Source: Coprococcus sp. (GTDB lineage: Bacteria; Bacillota; Clostridia; Lachnospirales; Lachnospiraceae). From it: a stretch of DNA of 64,000 nucleotides. The position numbers and the translations under genes were made by a program. Under the pieces are notes generated by a model. It worked only from the letters and a program-made list of their open reading frames with translations, was not told the DNA's origin and made no database searches. Positions 1 through 8,132 of the stretch are shown here, piece after piece (positions within the stretch are counted from its first letter, which is position 1; each line of letters opens with the position of its first letter). The stretch lies in contig JAGBHU010000042.1 of the NCBI GenBank assembly GCA_017935345.1, positions 124,001 to 188,000 on the forward strand. Direction: 5' to 3'.

Positions 1-841
1 AACATGCCAATATTCCCAATCTCGCCATACTGCCACCGGGAAATTCAAATGCACCCACAATATTTAGTATCGACTTTGTTCCCGATGATATGGCATGCCA
101 GCCGAGAACAGATATCACAAAAACCGATGCAATAATTGATATAACGAGTGATATTCCAACGGATGTAAGGAGCATACCCCGTTTTCTGTTTTTTATTCTG
201 ATATACAACAGCATTATAAATTCCATCATGGAAAATACGATTAAAAGCACATAGCCCCTTATCAGGACAGACCTGACTGTTCCTGTTACGGTTCCTGACA
301 AATGAAATCTGACAAATTCCAGCATTTGTGTCAAATCAATGTTTTTAAAGCAAAATATCGCTACAAATATTCCTACTATTGAAACAGACCAAAATATAGC
401 CTCTATAAAACATACATAACCTTTAAGTCCTTTTCCTCCCAAATACAGCATAACAATGATAAGCGGAACAACAATCATCAAATCATTATGTTTATTTACC
501 ATCATGGTCTTACATGCATTTGTAAATGCAAACATTAAAATAGCAAGCCTTATCGCTATTCTGATCTCATAAATAGAATACAAAATCGTTTTTTTGACTC
601 TTTCACCTGAATTATCCAATTTTTCAGACCACTCAAAATCATATTTTGTAAACACAATATATAGTGCTACCACATAAATTAATGCATATAATAGCATTAA
701 AAAAAGTGATAAAATCAGGTTGTTTTTATCCATTTTACCTGTAATCATAGTAAATGCATACATCCCTACAGCAGGAAACATCAATAACACAGCCTTAAAA
801 AATTGCTTATACGTCAGCTGCCCCATTAAATTGTCATTCAT
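1..841 (-). CDS. gerAB: Spore germination permease, GerAB family (C-terminus cut by window edge)
   Basis: The frame opens with ATG at 841 and stays open to base 1, about 280 codons, so the last part is outside the window. The protein is strongly hydrophobic with many predicted membrane helices, starting MNDNLMGQLTYKQFFKA, which fits the GerAB/amino-acid-permease-like subunit of germinant receptors (about 360 residues when complete). In that family it is the inner-membrane subunit that binds the germinant. It starts 5 bases after the gerAA stop on the same strand, the usual A-B order, so the two are very probably co-transcribed and a GerAC lipoprotein may follow outside the window. The family call rests on hydrophobicity, position and partial sequence. 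Confidence 0.85.
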   Translation of the reverse strand, partial: MNDNLMGQLTYKQFFKAVLLMFPAVGMYAFTMITGKMDKNNLILSLFLMLLYALIYVVALYIVFTKYDFEWSEKLDNSGERVKKTILYSIYEIRIAIRLAILMFAFTNACKTMMVNKHNDLMIVVPLIIVMLYLGGKGLKGYVCFIEAIFWSVSIVGIFVAIFCFKNIDLTQMLEFVRFHLSGTVTGTVRSVLIRGYVLLIVFSMMEFIMLLYIRIKNRKRGMLLTSVGISLVISIIASVFVISVLGWHAISSGTKSILNIVGAFEFPGGSMARLGILAC

Positions 842-846
842 TCTTT

Positions 847-2352
847 TCACTTCCTTTTAAGTCTGCGTCTTTCCTCAGGCTGACTCCAGCCCGGTCTGAA
901 TCTCAATTTGCTTATCGGCTCCCGCAAAATAAAATCCCTGTTTCCTTCTACCTCTTCATATCCACAGGTAACCGCAGGTGACATATATGGCACACCAAAA
1001 CTATTCACACTTGCCAAAACATATACCAATGCAAGCATCGTAAGAAGAAATCCATACAATCCCCAAAAAGCCGCGGCAATAATCGTAAAGAACTTTAACA
1101 GCCGGAATACCGAACCGAAGACCTCATTTGGAATTGCAAAAGAAGCAATTGCAGTAAGTGCAACGACTATAACAACCATGGTACTGACAATTCCCGCTTC
1201 AACAGCCGACTGTCCTACAATCAGACCTCCAACCACGCCTATTGTATTTCCCATCTGACTTGGTAATCGGATGCCGGCCTCTCTAAGCAGTTCAAACAGC
1301 AATTCCATAATCAAAACCTCTAAAACAATCGGGAAGGACAACTGGCTTCTGGCATCTGCTATGGCATATAGTAGTTTGTCCGGTATAACTTCCCTGTGAT
1401 AACAGGTTAATGCGATATAAAAACCGGGTAATCCGACGGCAATAAAAGCCGCAATATATCGAATCATTCTGGCAAAAGTAGCCGCAGGCCATCTGTTATA
1501 ATAATCATCAGATGTCTGAAACAATGTATTAATGGTTGCAGGTGCAATCAGCACTTCGGGAGAATTGTCAAATGCAATTACCACTCTGCCGTCAACAATA
1601 GCAGCTGCCGCCTTATCCGGTCTTGTCGTTGACTGAAAAATCGGAAAAGGCCTGTACCATTTCTTTTCCATCAGGTGTTCTGCCATACCGCTGTCAAATA
1701 TTGCATCAATTTCGTATTCATCAATTCTCCTCTTAACTTCATTTACCAGCTCCTTGCTTGCCAAATCCTCTATATACATAATGGCATAGTCGGTTCGTGA
1801 GCGCTCACCGATAGTACCCTGATTTACCTTCAGACGAAGGTCTTTTATTCTTCTCCGAATTAATGCAGTAGAAGTCCTAATGCTTTCATTAAAACTATCT
1901 CTGGGTCCTCTCAAGCCACCCTCCGTGGAGCTTTCCTCTATCCCCCTTACAGGAAGCTTCTTTGAAGATAAGACCAATGCTTTATCCGCATCAGAGACAA
2001 ATATGGCGGTATCCCCTTTTAGCACAGAGAACATCACTTTTTCGAAATCATTTTCCTCAACGATATCCGCAGACTGTCCTTCATAAGCTGTAATTGCATC
2101 CCACAGGTTACAATTTACATTTTCCTTCCACTCCCATGTCACCGGTTTTATAATTGTACTTTCGACCATTTCGTTATTACATAAACCATCTATATATACT
2201 ACATATATCGACTTTTCTTCTGAAAATTCCCCATTTTTGTTTCTGTTTAGCTTAAATTCATGTTCTACCAAATCATTACAGCCTTCAAATATCGTTTTAA
2301 CCTTCGTGACATTTTCAGTTATATTTTTACTTATGCAGGTCTTGTTTTCCAT
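847..2352 (-). CDS. gerAA: Spore germination protein, GerAA family
   Basis: A 501-residue germinant-receptor A subunit. The N-terminal half is a soluble domain with the family's typical run around residues 130-300 (FVSDADKALVLSSKKLPVRG, then GPRDSFNESIRTSTALIRRR and RTDYAIMYIEDLA). The C-terminal half has several membrane segments (FIAVGLPGFYIALTCYH, PIVLEVLIMELLFELLREAG, VGGLIVGQSAVEAGIVS) and a charged tail ending EERRRLKRK. I chose the ATG at 2352, not the upstream one at 2391, because a GGGGG Shine-Dalgarno lies about 6 bases before it. In the spore inner membrane, A, B and C subunits form the nutrient sensor that starts germination. gerAB follows after 5 bases. Transcription in the forespore by sigma G is expected for the family; I found no convincing sigma G promoter. 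Confidence 0.93.
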   Translation of the reverse strand: MENKTCISKNITENVTKVKTIFEGCNDLVEHEFKLNRNKNGEFSEEKSIYVVYIDGLCNNEMVESTIIKPVTWEWKENVNCNLWDAITAYEGQSADIVEENDFEKVMFSVLKGDTAIFVSDADKALVLSSKKLPVRGIEESSTEGGLRGPRDSFNESIRTSTALIRRRIKDLRLKVNQGTIGERSRTDYAIMYIEDLASKELVNEVKRRIDEYEIDAIFDSGMAEHLMEKKWYRPFPIFQSTTRPDKAAAAIVDGRVVIAFDNSPEVLIAPATINTLFQTSDDYYNRWPAATFARMIRYIAAFIAVGLPGFYIALTCYHREVIPDKLLYAIADARSQLSFPIVLEVLIMELLFELLREAGIRLPSQMGNTIGVVGGLIVGQSAVEAGIVSTMVVIVVALTAIASFAIPNEVFGSVFRLLKFFTIIAAAFWGLYGFLLTMLALVYVLASVNSFGVPYMSPAVTCGYEEVEGNRDFILREPISKLRFRPGWSQPEERRRLKRK

Positions 2353-2389
2353 TTTGTTCCCCCTGTATTTTCGGCAGTTCCGAAAGAGC

Positions 2390-2428
2390 AAAAAAAGGAT
2401 ACTGAATTTTCATTCAATATCCTTTATT
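2390..2428 (-). terminator. Intrinsic terminator after the GntR gene
   Basis: AAAGGATA-TGAA pairs with TTCA-TATCCTTT across a short loop. On the minus strand the stem is followed by seven T residues. It lies just upstream of gerAA and separates it from the ispE operon. Confidence 0.8.
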
Positions 2429-2471
2429 TTACATTTTATTATTTCCTTATTTTTGAAATATATACATTCTC

Positions 2472-3137
2472 CTATTTTGTTCTCAGGCTGTTAATAACAA
2501 TCTGTTCCTGATCATAGATATGCATTCGCATTATTTCCTTTGCCTTCTCCGAATCTCCCATAAGAATTGCATTTGTTATGGCATCATGCTCGCTTACCAG
2601 CTTATCATGGTAACCAAAATCCTTTACATACTCAACTCTGTATCGATACACCTGTTCCCGAAGATTTTGGGCAAGATTAATTAATCTCGGATTATTTGTA
2701 GCCTCAAATATTACATCATGAAATCTTACATCCGCATCCACAATAGACGGAACCAGTTTTGAACCTATGGCTTCCCGAAAGCTTATACATGCCTGTTTCA
2801 GCTTCGTTTTGCCTTCTGCATCAATTCTCTGACATGCAAGAACGGTTGCAAGCTCTTCCAAAGCCATTCTGATCTCAAGTGCATCCTTAAGGTCTTTTTC
2901 AGTTATTCTGGCTACTTCTGCACCCTTTCTTGGTATCATTACAACCAGACCTTCCAGTTCAAGCATCCGAATAGCCTCTCTTACAGGTGTTCTGCTTACT
3001 CCCAGTCTGTTTGCCAGAGTAATCTCCATCAGCCTTTCACCCGGTTCAAATTCACCCTGAACGATAGCATTCCTAAGTGTTTGAAATACAACCTCACGGA
3101 GGGGCAGATATTCATCCATATTTAATTTCAGTTCCAT
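2472..3137 (-). CDS. GntR-family transcriptional regulator, FCD (FadR-like) subfamily
   Basis: A 221-residue regulator. Residues about 8-75 form the winged helix with the signature GERLMEITLANRLGVSRTPV followed by REAIRMLELEGLV. The rest is an all-helical FCD ligand domain with RMALEELA and the spaced metal-binding residues of that fold (D/R..H near DADVRFHD and a late SEHDAI). FCD proteins bind small organic acids or metals; the ligand here cannot be told. I chose the ATG at 3137 over a longer frame because AGGGAGGG lies just ahead of it. It is the last gene of the operon, 22 bases after ispE, and a terminator follows. The link to isoprenoid synthesis is positional only. Confidence 0.9.
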   Translation of the reverse strand: MELKLNMDEYLPLREVVFQTLRNAIVQGEFEPGERLMEITLANRLGVSRTPVREAIRMLELEGLVVMIPRKGAEVARITEKDLKDALEIRMALEELATVLACQRIDAEGKTKLKQACISFREAIGSKLVPSIVDADVRFHDVIFEATNNPRLINLAQNLREQVYRYRVEYVKDFGYHDKLVSEHDAITNAILMGDSEKAKEIMRMHIYDQEQIVINSLRTK

Positions 3138-3159
3138 AAAACCCTCCCTAAAAATCAGT

Positions 3160-4035
3160 CTATCTGTTAAAGTCCGTATTAAATGGTAATACAACAAATG
3201 CCTGCTTTGCAAGCTTTTTATAACGTAATTCCTTCATTGTGCTTCGCGCTTTTTCTTCATCTTCATAGATTCCGAATACAGTCGGTCCGCTCCCACTCAT
3301 CAGAGCGTTCATCGCTCCATCATCAAGCATTCTTCTTTTGATATCTTCTATGATCGGATATCTTTCTACTGTTACGGTTTCAAGTACATTTCCCATTCTA
3401 TCCGTAATTCCCTTTAAACTGCCTGCTCTCAGTGCATCAATCATTCCGTCTATATCCGGATGATAAGAGAGCCTGTCCGCATGAAGATTCTCATATACCA
3501 TTTTTGTCGATACGCTAATCGGCGGTTTTGCTATCAAAATATAACACCTTGGCATAGGCGGCAGCTTTGTCAGCACCTCTCCGATGCCCTCAGACAGCGC
3601 AGTTCCACGCATAATACAATACGGAACATCCGCCCCCAGCTTAACACCATATTCCATCAGCTTATCCTGTGATATTTTCAGTCCAAACAGCTTGTTCATT
3701 CCTACAAGTGCCGCTGCCGCATCCGTACTTCCGCCAGCCATACCTGCCGCAACAGGAATATGCTTGTCCAAATGTATTTTTACGCCGGACAAAATACCAT
3801 ATTCTTTTTTTATCATATCACAGGCTCTATATACTAAATTATCCTTATTCACAGGCAGAAAAGAAAGATTTGAAGATAATTCTATTTTATCCTCCTGAAT
3901 ATCAGAAAATGTCAGTCTGTCAAATACCTTTACAGTCTGCATAATCATTTTAACTTCATGATACCCATCTTCTCTTTTCCTTAGTACATCAAGTCCGAGA
4001 TTGACCTTTCCGTACGCATTTAATTCAAATTCCAT
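3160..4035 (-). CDS. ispE: 4-diphosphocytidyl-2-C-methyl-D-erythritol kinase IspE
   Basis: A 291-residue GHMP kinase that phosphorylates CDP-methylerythritol in the non-mevalonate (MEP) route to isoprenoids. The start AYGKVNLGLDVLRKREDGYH holds the family's substrate-site lysine. The ATP loop is PVAAGMAGGSTDAAAAL at about residues 92-108, and the third GHMP motif is LMSGSGPTVFGIY near residue 250. Length is usual. The ATG at 4035 has GGGGAT ahead of it. It sits 14 bases after the flavin reductase gene and 22 bases before the GntR gene, in one apparent operon. This kinase is normally essential when the MEP pathway is the only isoprenoid source; no other MEP genes are in the window. Confidence 0.96.
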   Translation of the reverse strand: MEFELNAYGKVNLGLDVLRKREDGYHEVKMIMQTVKVFDRLTFSDIQEDKIELSSNLSFLPVNKDNLVYRACDMIKKEYGILSGVKIHLDKHIPVAAGMAGGSTDAAAALVGMNKLFGLKISQDKLMEYGVKLGADVPYCIMRGTALSEGIGEVLTKLPPMPRCYILIAKPPISVSTKMVYENLHADRLSYHPDIDGMIDALRAGSLKGITDRMGNVLETVTVERYPIIEDIKRRMLDDGAMNALMSGSGPTVFGIYEDEEKARSTMKELRYKKLAKQAFVVLPFNTDFNR

Positions 4036-4049
4036 CTTATCCCCTTTTG

Positions 4050-4613
4050 CTATTTTTTCTTTACGGAATAACCGAATTTGCCAAGCTTTTCACCCAATGC
4101 AAAATATTCTCCATGAGAATATGCTACCAGTCCTGTACTGTTCAAATTGAACTTTCCTGTTTCGTCCATATAAGCATTATCCACCAGCACTCCTGCTACC
4201 TCTGCGATAAACATATCATGACTGCCAAGCGGAATGATATCTTTTACCTTACACTCTATGCTAAGCGGACTTTCTGCAATATTCGGAACGGACACATTGA
4301 CTCCGTCAAGAGCATGCAGATTCATTTCCTTAAATTTGTCTACGTCCTTACCGGACTTCACTCCGCAATAATCAGTAGCATATGTAAGCTTATCTGTCAC
4401 AAGATTGATAACAAACTCACCTGTTTCTTTTATGATATCGTAAGAATGTCTTTCCTTTCTTACGGATATTGATACCATGGCAGGGTCACTGCAAATCGTT
4501 CCTGCCCATGCGATTGTTATGATATTCGGCTTTTCGTTCTCCCTCTTGCAGCTAACCATAACTACAGGTACAGGATATAACATATTTCCCGGTTTCCAAA
4601 GTTCTTTTGACAT
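4050..4613 (-). CDS. Flavin reductase-like FMN-binding split-barrel protein
   Basis: A 187-residue protein of the flavin reductase-like domain family. It shows the typical order: PVPVVMVSCKRENEKPNIITIAW (barrel start), DPAMVSISVRKERHSYDII, ETGEFVINLVTDKL, and CKVKDIIPLGSHDMFIAEV. Members bind FMN and either act as NAD(P)H:flavin reductases or as small flavin carriers; the reaction of this one is not shown by sequence. The gene starts 4 bases after the GIY-YIG gene and 14 bases before ispE. The ATG at 4613 has AAAGGA upstream. Paralogues of this type are common and often unlinked to a fixed pathway, so the neighbour says little. Confidence 0.9.
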   Translation of the reverse strand: MSKELWKPGNMLYPVPVVMVSCKRENEKPNIITIAWAGTICSDPAMVSISVRKERHSYDIIKETGEFVINLVTDKLTYATDYCGVKSGKDVDKFKEMNLHALDGVNVSVPNIAESPLSIECKVKDIIPLGSHDMFIAEVAGVLVDNAYMDETGKFNLNSTGLVAYSHGEYFALGEKLGKFGYSVKKK

Positions 4614-4617
4614 AATC

Positions 4618-4896
4618 TCATTTCCTTTCCATATCTGATTTTTTAGACATAATCAACTGTTCCTTTTCTTTTCTCTTCAGCCTTTTGATATGCCATTCTC
4701 TGCTCTGTGCTTCATTTGAAGTTTCATATTCCTCATAATATACCAGAGTAACGGGACGCCTTCCTCTTGTATATTTGGCCCCCCGTACTCCGGCATTATG
4801 TTCCTTCACCCTTTTATCCAAATCGGTAGTCCAGCCTGTATAATAACTGCCATCACTACATTTTACTATGTACACATAATTTTTGCCAGTCTTCAT
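4618..4896 (-). CDS. GIY-YIG domain protein, UPF0213/YhbQ type
   Basis: A 92-residue single-domain protein. YVYIVKCSDGSYYTGWTTDLDKRVKEHN carries the GIY-YIG motif as YIV-YTG with the family Arg, and GRRPVTLVYYEEYETSNEAQSREWHIKR carries the catalytic-type Glu. Stand-alone members are thought to be small nucleases; the role is unknown. The start ATG is preceded by AAGGAG and touches the stop codon (TAAATG) of a 48-codon frame that runs through a structured leader, so translational coupling or leader control is possible. First recognisable gene of the ispE operon. Confidence 0.9.
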   Translation of the reverse strand: MKTGKNYVYIVKCSDGSYYTGWTTDLDKRVKEHNAGVRGAKYTRGRRPVTLVYYEEYETSNEAQSREWHIKRLKRKEKEQLIMSKKSDMERK

Positions 4897-5043
4897 TTAT
4901 TTTCTCCTTAGGCTGTGGCATATCGGGAAAACATGCTCTACTGCATTTGATACAACTGTATCACCCTTCCAATACGCCACAGCTGATATGAAAAGCATCC
5001 GAACTATACGTATATTAATCATACAGGCTCCTGCAATACTCAT
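4897..5043 (-). other. Possible 48-residue leader peptide frame before the GIY-YIG gene
   Basis: An ATG at 5043 opens a 48-codon frame that ends in TAA directly against the GIY-YIG ATG. Its product would start MSIAGACMINIRIVRML and end CHSLRRK. No strong Shine-Dalgarno precedes it (a GAGAG touches the ATG), so translation is unproven. The frame overlaps a stable three-way RNA fold at 4912-4983, so the openness could be a by-product of a conserved RNA. I recognise no protein family. Confidence 0.35.
4912..4983 (-). ncRNA. Candidate structured leader RNA (three-way junction)
   Basis: On the minus strand GCTGTGGCGTAT pairs with ATATGCCACAGC, 12 pairs with one G-U. Inside are two hairpins, TGATACA-GT-TGTATCA and ATGC-AGTAGA-GCAT, plus a possible GGGA/TCCC helix. 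The closing stem ends a few bases before the AAGGAG of the GIY-YIG gene. There is no T-tract on either strand, so it is not a terminator. It matches no riboswitch class I can name. A -10-like TATAAT lies at 5086-5091 upstream. Confidence 0.45.
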
Positions 5044-5085
5044 CTCTCTATTTTATCCTGTTATATCGGCTGCATATTTATTACT

Positions 5086-5091
5086 ATTATA
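5086..5091 (-). promoter_or_regulatory. Probable -10 box for the GIY-YIG/ispE operon
   Basis: A perfect TATAAT on the minus strand about 190 bases before the GIY-YIG start. No good -35 box is visible at 17 bases, so this is tentative. It would give a leader of roughly 180 nt. Confidence 0.4.
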
Positions 5092-5133
5092 CTCTATTTC
5101 TGCTTATTTGTGACAGCTATATTTTTACAATAT

Positions 5134-5193
5134 AAATAGAGGTTATTACCGATAAAGCCGACCTATATTCAGGTATGCTTTGTCGGAAATAGC
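5134..5193 (-). terminator. Stem-loop after the DUF4358 gene
   Basis: GAGGTTATT-CCGA-AAAGC pairs with GCTTTGTCGG-AATAGCCTC (17 of 20), with an inner ACCT/AGGT helix. On the minus strand it is followed by CTATTTATATT, only moderately T-rich. It is downstream of the DUF4358 stop, so a weak terminator is the simplest reading. Confidence 0.5.
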
Positions 5194-5216
5194 CTCTGGT
5201 ATGAAAGTAATCCCAT

Positions 5217-5702
5217 TTATTGGATTGTATGATTTACAATTTCCTGAGCCTTATCAATATCATCATTTACACAAAATACAACATAATTGCCTTCTCTTAC
5301 CATAACGTAATGTTCAAGTCTGTCTACCTCTGACGGCTTATAGTCTGAATATGATGTAATCTGTTTCTCTCTTCTGGTCTTGCATGCCGCAAGAATCGTT
5401 TCTGCATTATCTGCTGAATTTGCTTCAAATACTGCTATTTCTTCTGCCGTAGCACCGGTTGAAATATAGATGGCACAATCCTGAACGATTGTTTCATCGA
5501 TTCCATAATATTTAAGTGCTACTGCATTATCCAGTTTGGATAGTGAATCTTCAAAAGTAAGCTCTGTTGAAAGTTTTTCCGCCAGTTCACTGACATTTAC
5601 CTCTGTATTATCAGTTTTTTCTGTTTTCTCCTTATTGTCACCACAACCGCTCAACATCCCTAACATACTGCATATTAACAACAAAAATATTATTTTCTTC
5701 AT
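5217..5702 (-). CDS. DUF4358 lipoprotein
   Basis: A 161-residue secreted lipoprotein. The N-terminus is a lipoprotein signal peptide, MKKIIFLLLICSMLGMLSGC, with the lipobox LSGC and Cys at residue 20. After a Lys/Glu/Thr linker comes the DUF4358 domain (residues about 45-161), with YYGIDE, CAIYISTGATAEEIAVFEA and a late VMVREGNYVVFCV. The domain has no known function. The ATG at 5702 has GGAGTAAGG upstream. It lies 15 bases after the SGNH hydrolase gene on the same strand, a pairing often seen in this bacterial group, which suggests a shared job at the cell envelope. Confidence 0.88.
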   Translation of the reverse strand: MKKIIFLLLICSMLGMLSGCGDNKEKTEKTDNTEVNVSELAEKLSTELTFEDSLSKLDNAVALKYYGIDETIVQDCAIYISTGATAEEIAVFEANSADNAETILAACKTRREKQITSYSDYKPSEVDRLEHYVMVREGNYVVFCVNDDIDKAQEIVNHTIQ

Positions 5703-5717
5703 CTTACCTTACTCCTG

Positions 5718-6722
5718 CTAATTCTTCTTTTTTATATATACATTATTCCTGATATAATCCATCCATTTCTGACAATACTCGGCATTACAATGTCTTCCGT
5801 CCGTGCTGGCATCTGCCGGCAACACACCGTCTACCTTAACACTGCTTGCCACATCAAGATAAATGACATCCTCATAGCCCTGACACATTTCCTTTGTCAT
5901 ATTATTCAACTTGTCCACATTTGGATTATTGTATATCTCATCCTGCTCAGAAAGCGCTGCCGATACAGGAAGTATATTTTCCACATAAATCGTTGCATCC
6001 GGCTGACACGTTCTTATCGTCGTTATCATGTTCTGATATTCTTCTATAAACACCTCGTAATAATACCACCCAAGCTCATTTAAACCGAATGATATATATA
6101 TATTGTCATATTTCTTTTCGTTCAGTAAAGCTTCTATCGTACATGCTTCTCCGGCGGAATTTGTCGCAACATTTTCTTCCATTACATCATCTATGGTAAG
6201 CCCCTTGGCAGCAATGATATCAAGATTTGACAATCCACAATATAACCCAAGACCTTCTGTTCTGGAATCCCCGATTAAAAGTGCCGTATCAAAATATTTA
6301 TCATCCGTTACACTTGCAGGTATGAATAAATCTGTATTGTAATAATCATCACCTTTTGAAGATAAATCAGGATTTTCATAATTTACATATTTCATAAATT
6401 CTGAATCTGATATCGGAACATTGGTATCTTCGGTAGTTCCTTCCTCGGATTTAGGGCTTTCCCCGGAGCTATTCTCTGAGGTAACATCTGAACTGTTTTT
6501 CTCATCATCCTGATTATCCTTTGAAGCCTTGTCATTTATATTCGATGAGGATTGTACCGCATTCTTATCAGAATGATTGCCCTTATCTTCTTTTCTCAGA
6601 TTTCCTTTTTTAATAGCCATTACGATGATTATTACCGCAATAAGAGCAGTTACGGAAGCTACCATAATTGTTCTGTTGCGCAGCTGTCTCTGTCTTGCTA
6701 AACGCTTACTATTATTCGTCAT
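5718..6722 (-). CDS. Membrane-anchored SGNH/GDSL-family hydrolase
   Basis: A 334-residue protein with one N-terminal membrane helix (residues about 18-38, TIMVASVTALIAVIIIVMAI), a Ser/Glu/Asn-rich extracellular linker to about residue 105, and an SGNH hydrolase domain. Block I is LLIGDSRTEGL (nucleophile Ser), block III is ISFGLNELGW (oxyanion Asn), and the C-terminal pair is DGRHCNAEYCQKW (Asp and His). The family removes ester groups, for example acetyl groups of polysaccharides; substrate unknown. It is encoded upstream of a DUF4358 lipoprotein. The ATG at 6722 is preceded by AGGAG. Membrane topology puts the enzyme outside the cell. Confidence 0.9.
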   Translation of the reverse strand: MTNNSKRLARQRQLRNRTIMVASVTALIAVIIIVMAIKKGNLRKEDKGNHSDKNAVQSSSNINDKASKDNQDDEKNSSDVTSENSSGESPKSEEGTTEDTNVPISDSEFMKYVNYENPDLSSKGDDYYNTDLFIPASVTDDKYFDTALLIGDSRTEGLGLYCGLSNLDIIAAKGLTIDDVMEENVATNSAGEACTIEALLNEKKYDNIYISFGLNELGWYYYEVFIEEYQNMITTIRTCQPDATIYVENILPVSAALSEQDEIYNNPNVDKLNNMTKEMCQGYEDVIYLDVASSVKVDGVLPADASTDGRHCNAEYCQKWMDYIRNNVYIKKKN

Positions 6723-6987
6723 AACATACTCCTTATCCTTTTGCGTGCATCTGCAAAAATCTCCTCAAATATGTACTATACAATATTTCAAAATAATTAT
6801 TCATACATAATAAGTATATCACAGTAAATCCCATAATCAAACAAATTTCGAATATTTAAGGAGATGTCAATTAGAAGATTGTCAGTTGTTTTAAAATCTT
6901 TGTTCTTATTTATGGACACTTTTTAAGTATCGTGTTACTATTTTATTTGGGAAATTTATCTCAATAAAATAAAATCAGGAGGATGTT

Positions 6988-7992
6988 ATGAATATACGTG
7001 CAAATAAAATTGATTACAAAGGCGAAACCTGTATTGAACTGATGGCAGGTGATTACCGCGCTCTAATAGCTCCATTTAACGGAAGTAACATTATGAAGAT
7101 GGAGAATACCGCAATGGATATTGATATATTCAGAAACGACCCATCTCTTTCACCGGAAGAGCTGAAGGCTTCGGCTGAAGTATATGGTATGCCAACCTTA
7201 TACCTTCCAAACAGATTATCACATGGTAATCTGAAAACCTCGGATGCATTCTATCACTTTCCATGCAACGACCCGCTTGGAAATCATATTCACGGCTTCC
7301 TGCATAAGAGAAATCACAATATTGATGAGGTTACCGTAACAGAGAATGCCGCCGTTGCCAAAACCTCATACTTATACGATGAAAATGACGAATTCTTTGA
7401 ACTATATCCTGTAAGCTTTAAGGCTGAATATACCTTCACACTGACATCCGAAGGTATGAATTATGAATTTACACTGACAAACCTTTCACAGCATCAGATG
7501 CCATATGGTGTCTGTAACCATACTGCTTTTAAGGGATCTTTTACAACGGACGGTCAGGGCGCCAATGTCCGCCTTCAGGTTCCAATCGTTGACAAGTGGG
7601 AACTCAATGAAAGCTGTATCCCTACCGAAAAAACGCTGCCGCTTACAAACTATGATATGATGTATAAAAACGGAACCATGGTTCCTGTTCTTCAGGATAT
7701 TGACAATGACCTTTACAGTGCCGGAATAAATGAACTGAATGGACAGCCATTTAACGGCGTCATTATAACCGACCTTGCATCAGGAAAGAAAATCTGCTAT
7801 GAAGTAGACGATACTATAAAATACTGGATTATATGGAACGACCATGGAGATAAAGGATACTTCTGCCCTGAGCCTATGTCATGGAATATTGATGCTCCAA
7901 ATCTGTCAGGTGATCCGTCCGTCACAGGATATGTGGAGCTGGCACCGGGAGAATCAAAAACGCTTCGCGAGCGAATCTTTACCATATCGTAA
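6988..7992 (+). CDS. Aldose 1-epimerase family protein (galactose mutarotase-like)
   Basis: A 334-residue intracellular protein without signal peptide. It has the mutarotase beta-sandwich pattern: FNGSNIMKMENTAMDIDIFR near the start, GNHIHGFLHKRNHNI (family His near residue 106), the paired GVCNHTAFKG around residue 174, and a C-terminal CPEPMSWNIDAPN stretch carrying the family Glu. Such enzymes interconvert alpha and beta anomers of free sugars, or hexose-6-phosphates in some branches; the sugar is not evident. The start has AGGAGG 6 bases upstream. The gene stands alone between the SGNH gene (divergent) and the zinc-ribbon gene (convergent). Confidence 0.88.
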   Translation: MNIRANKIDYKGETCIELMAGDYRALIAPFNGSNIMKMENTAMDIDIFRNDPSLSPEELKASAEVYGMPTLYLPNRLSHGNLKTSDAFYHFPCNDPLGNHIHGFLHKRNHNIDEVTVTENAAVAKTSYLYDENDEFFELYPVSFKAEYTFTLTSEGMNYEFTLTNLSQHQMPYGVCNHTAFKGSFTTDGQGANVRLQVPIVDKWELNESCIPTEKTLPLTNYDMMYKNGTMVPVLQDIDNDLYSAGINELNGQPFNGVIITDLASGKKICYEVDDTIKYWIIWNDHGDKGYFCPEPMSWNIDAPNLSGDPSVTGYVELAPGESKTLRERIFTIS

Positions 7993-8042
7993 CCAACCTG
8001 CAGGCTCTGTCGCTGACAGTTCCTTCCGGATATATGAACATA

Positions 8043-8094
8043 AAAAAGATGATGTCCAATGATTACTTAATAGCAATTGAACATCATCTTTTTA
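8043..8094 (+). terminator. Bidirectional terminator between the epimerase and zinc-ribbon genes
   Basis: AAAAAGATGATGT pairs exactly with ACATCATCTTTTT across a 25-base loop. A-run on one side and T-run on the other allow it to serve both convergent genes. Confidence 0.85.
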
Positions 8095-8132
8095 TTTATG
8101 ACCTGCTCTATAGCCTCGTGGTTATGGTCAAT

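Noticed and set aside
4883-5113. Plus-strand frame of 76 codons over the GIY-YIG leader
   Set aside because: No Shine-Dalgarno, overlaps the start of the GIY-YIG gene, and is explained as the reverse of the structured leader.
8043-8094. Possible mobile-element end
   Set aside because: The inverted repeat is fully explained as a terminator between convergent genes; no transposase or target duplication.
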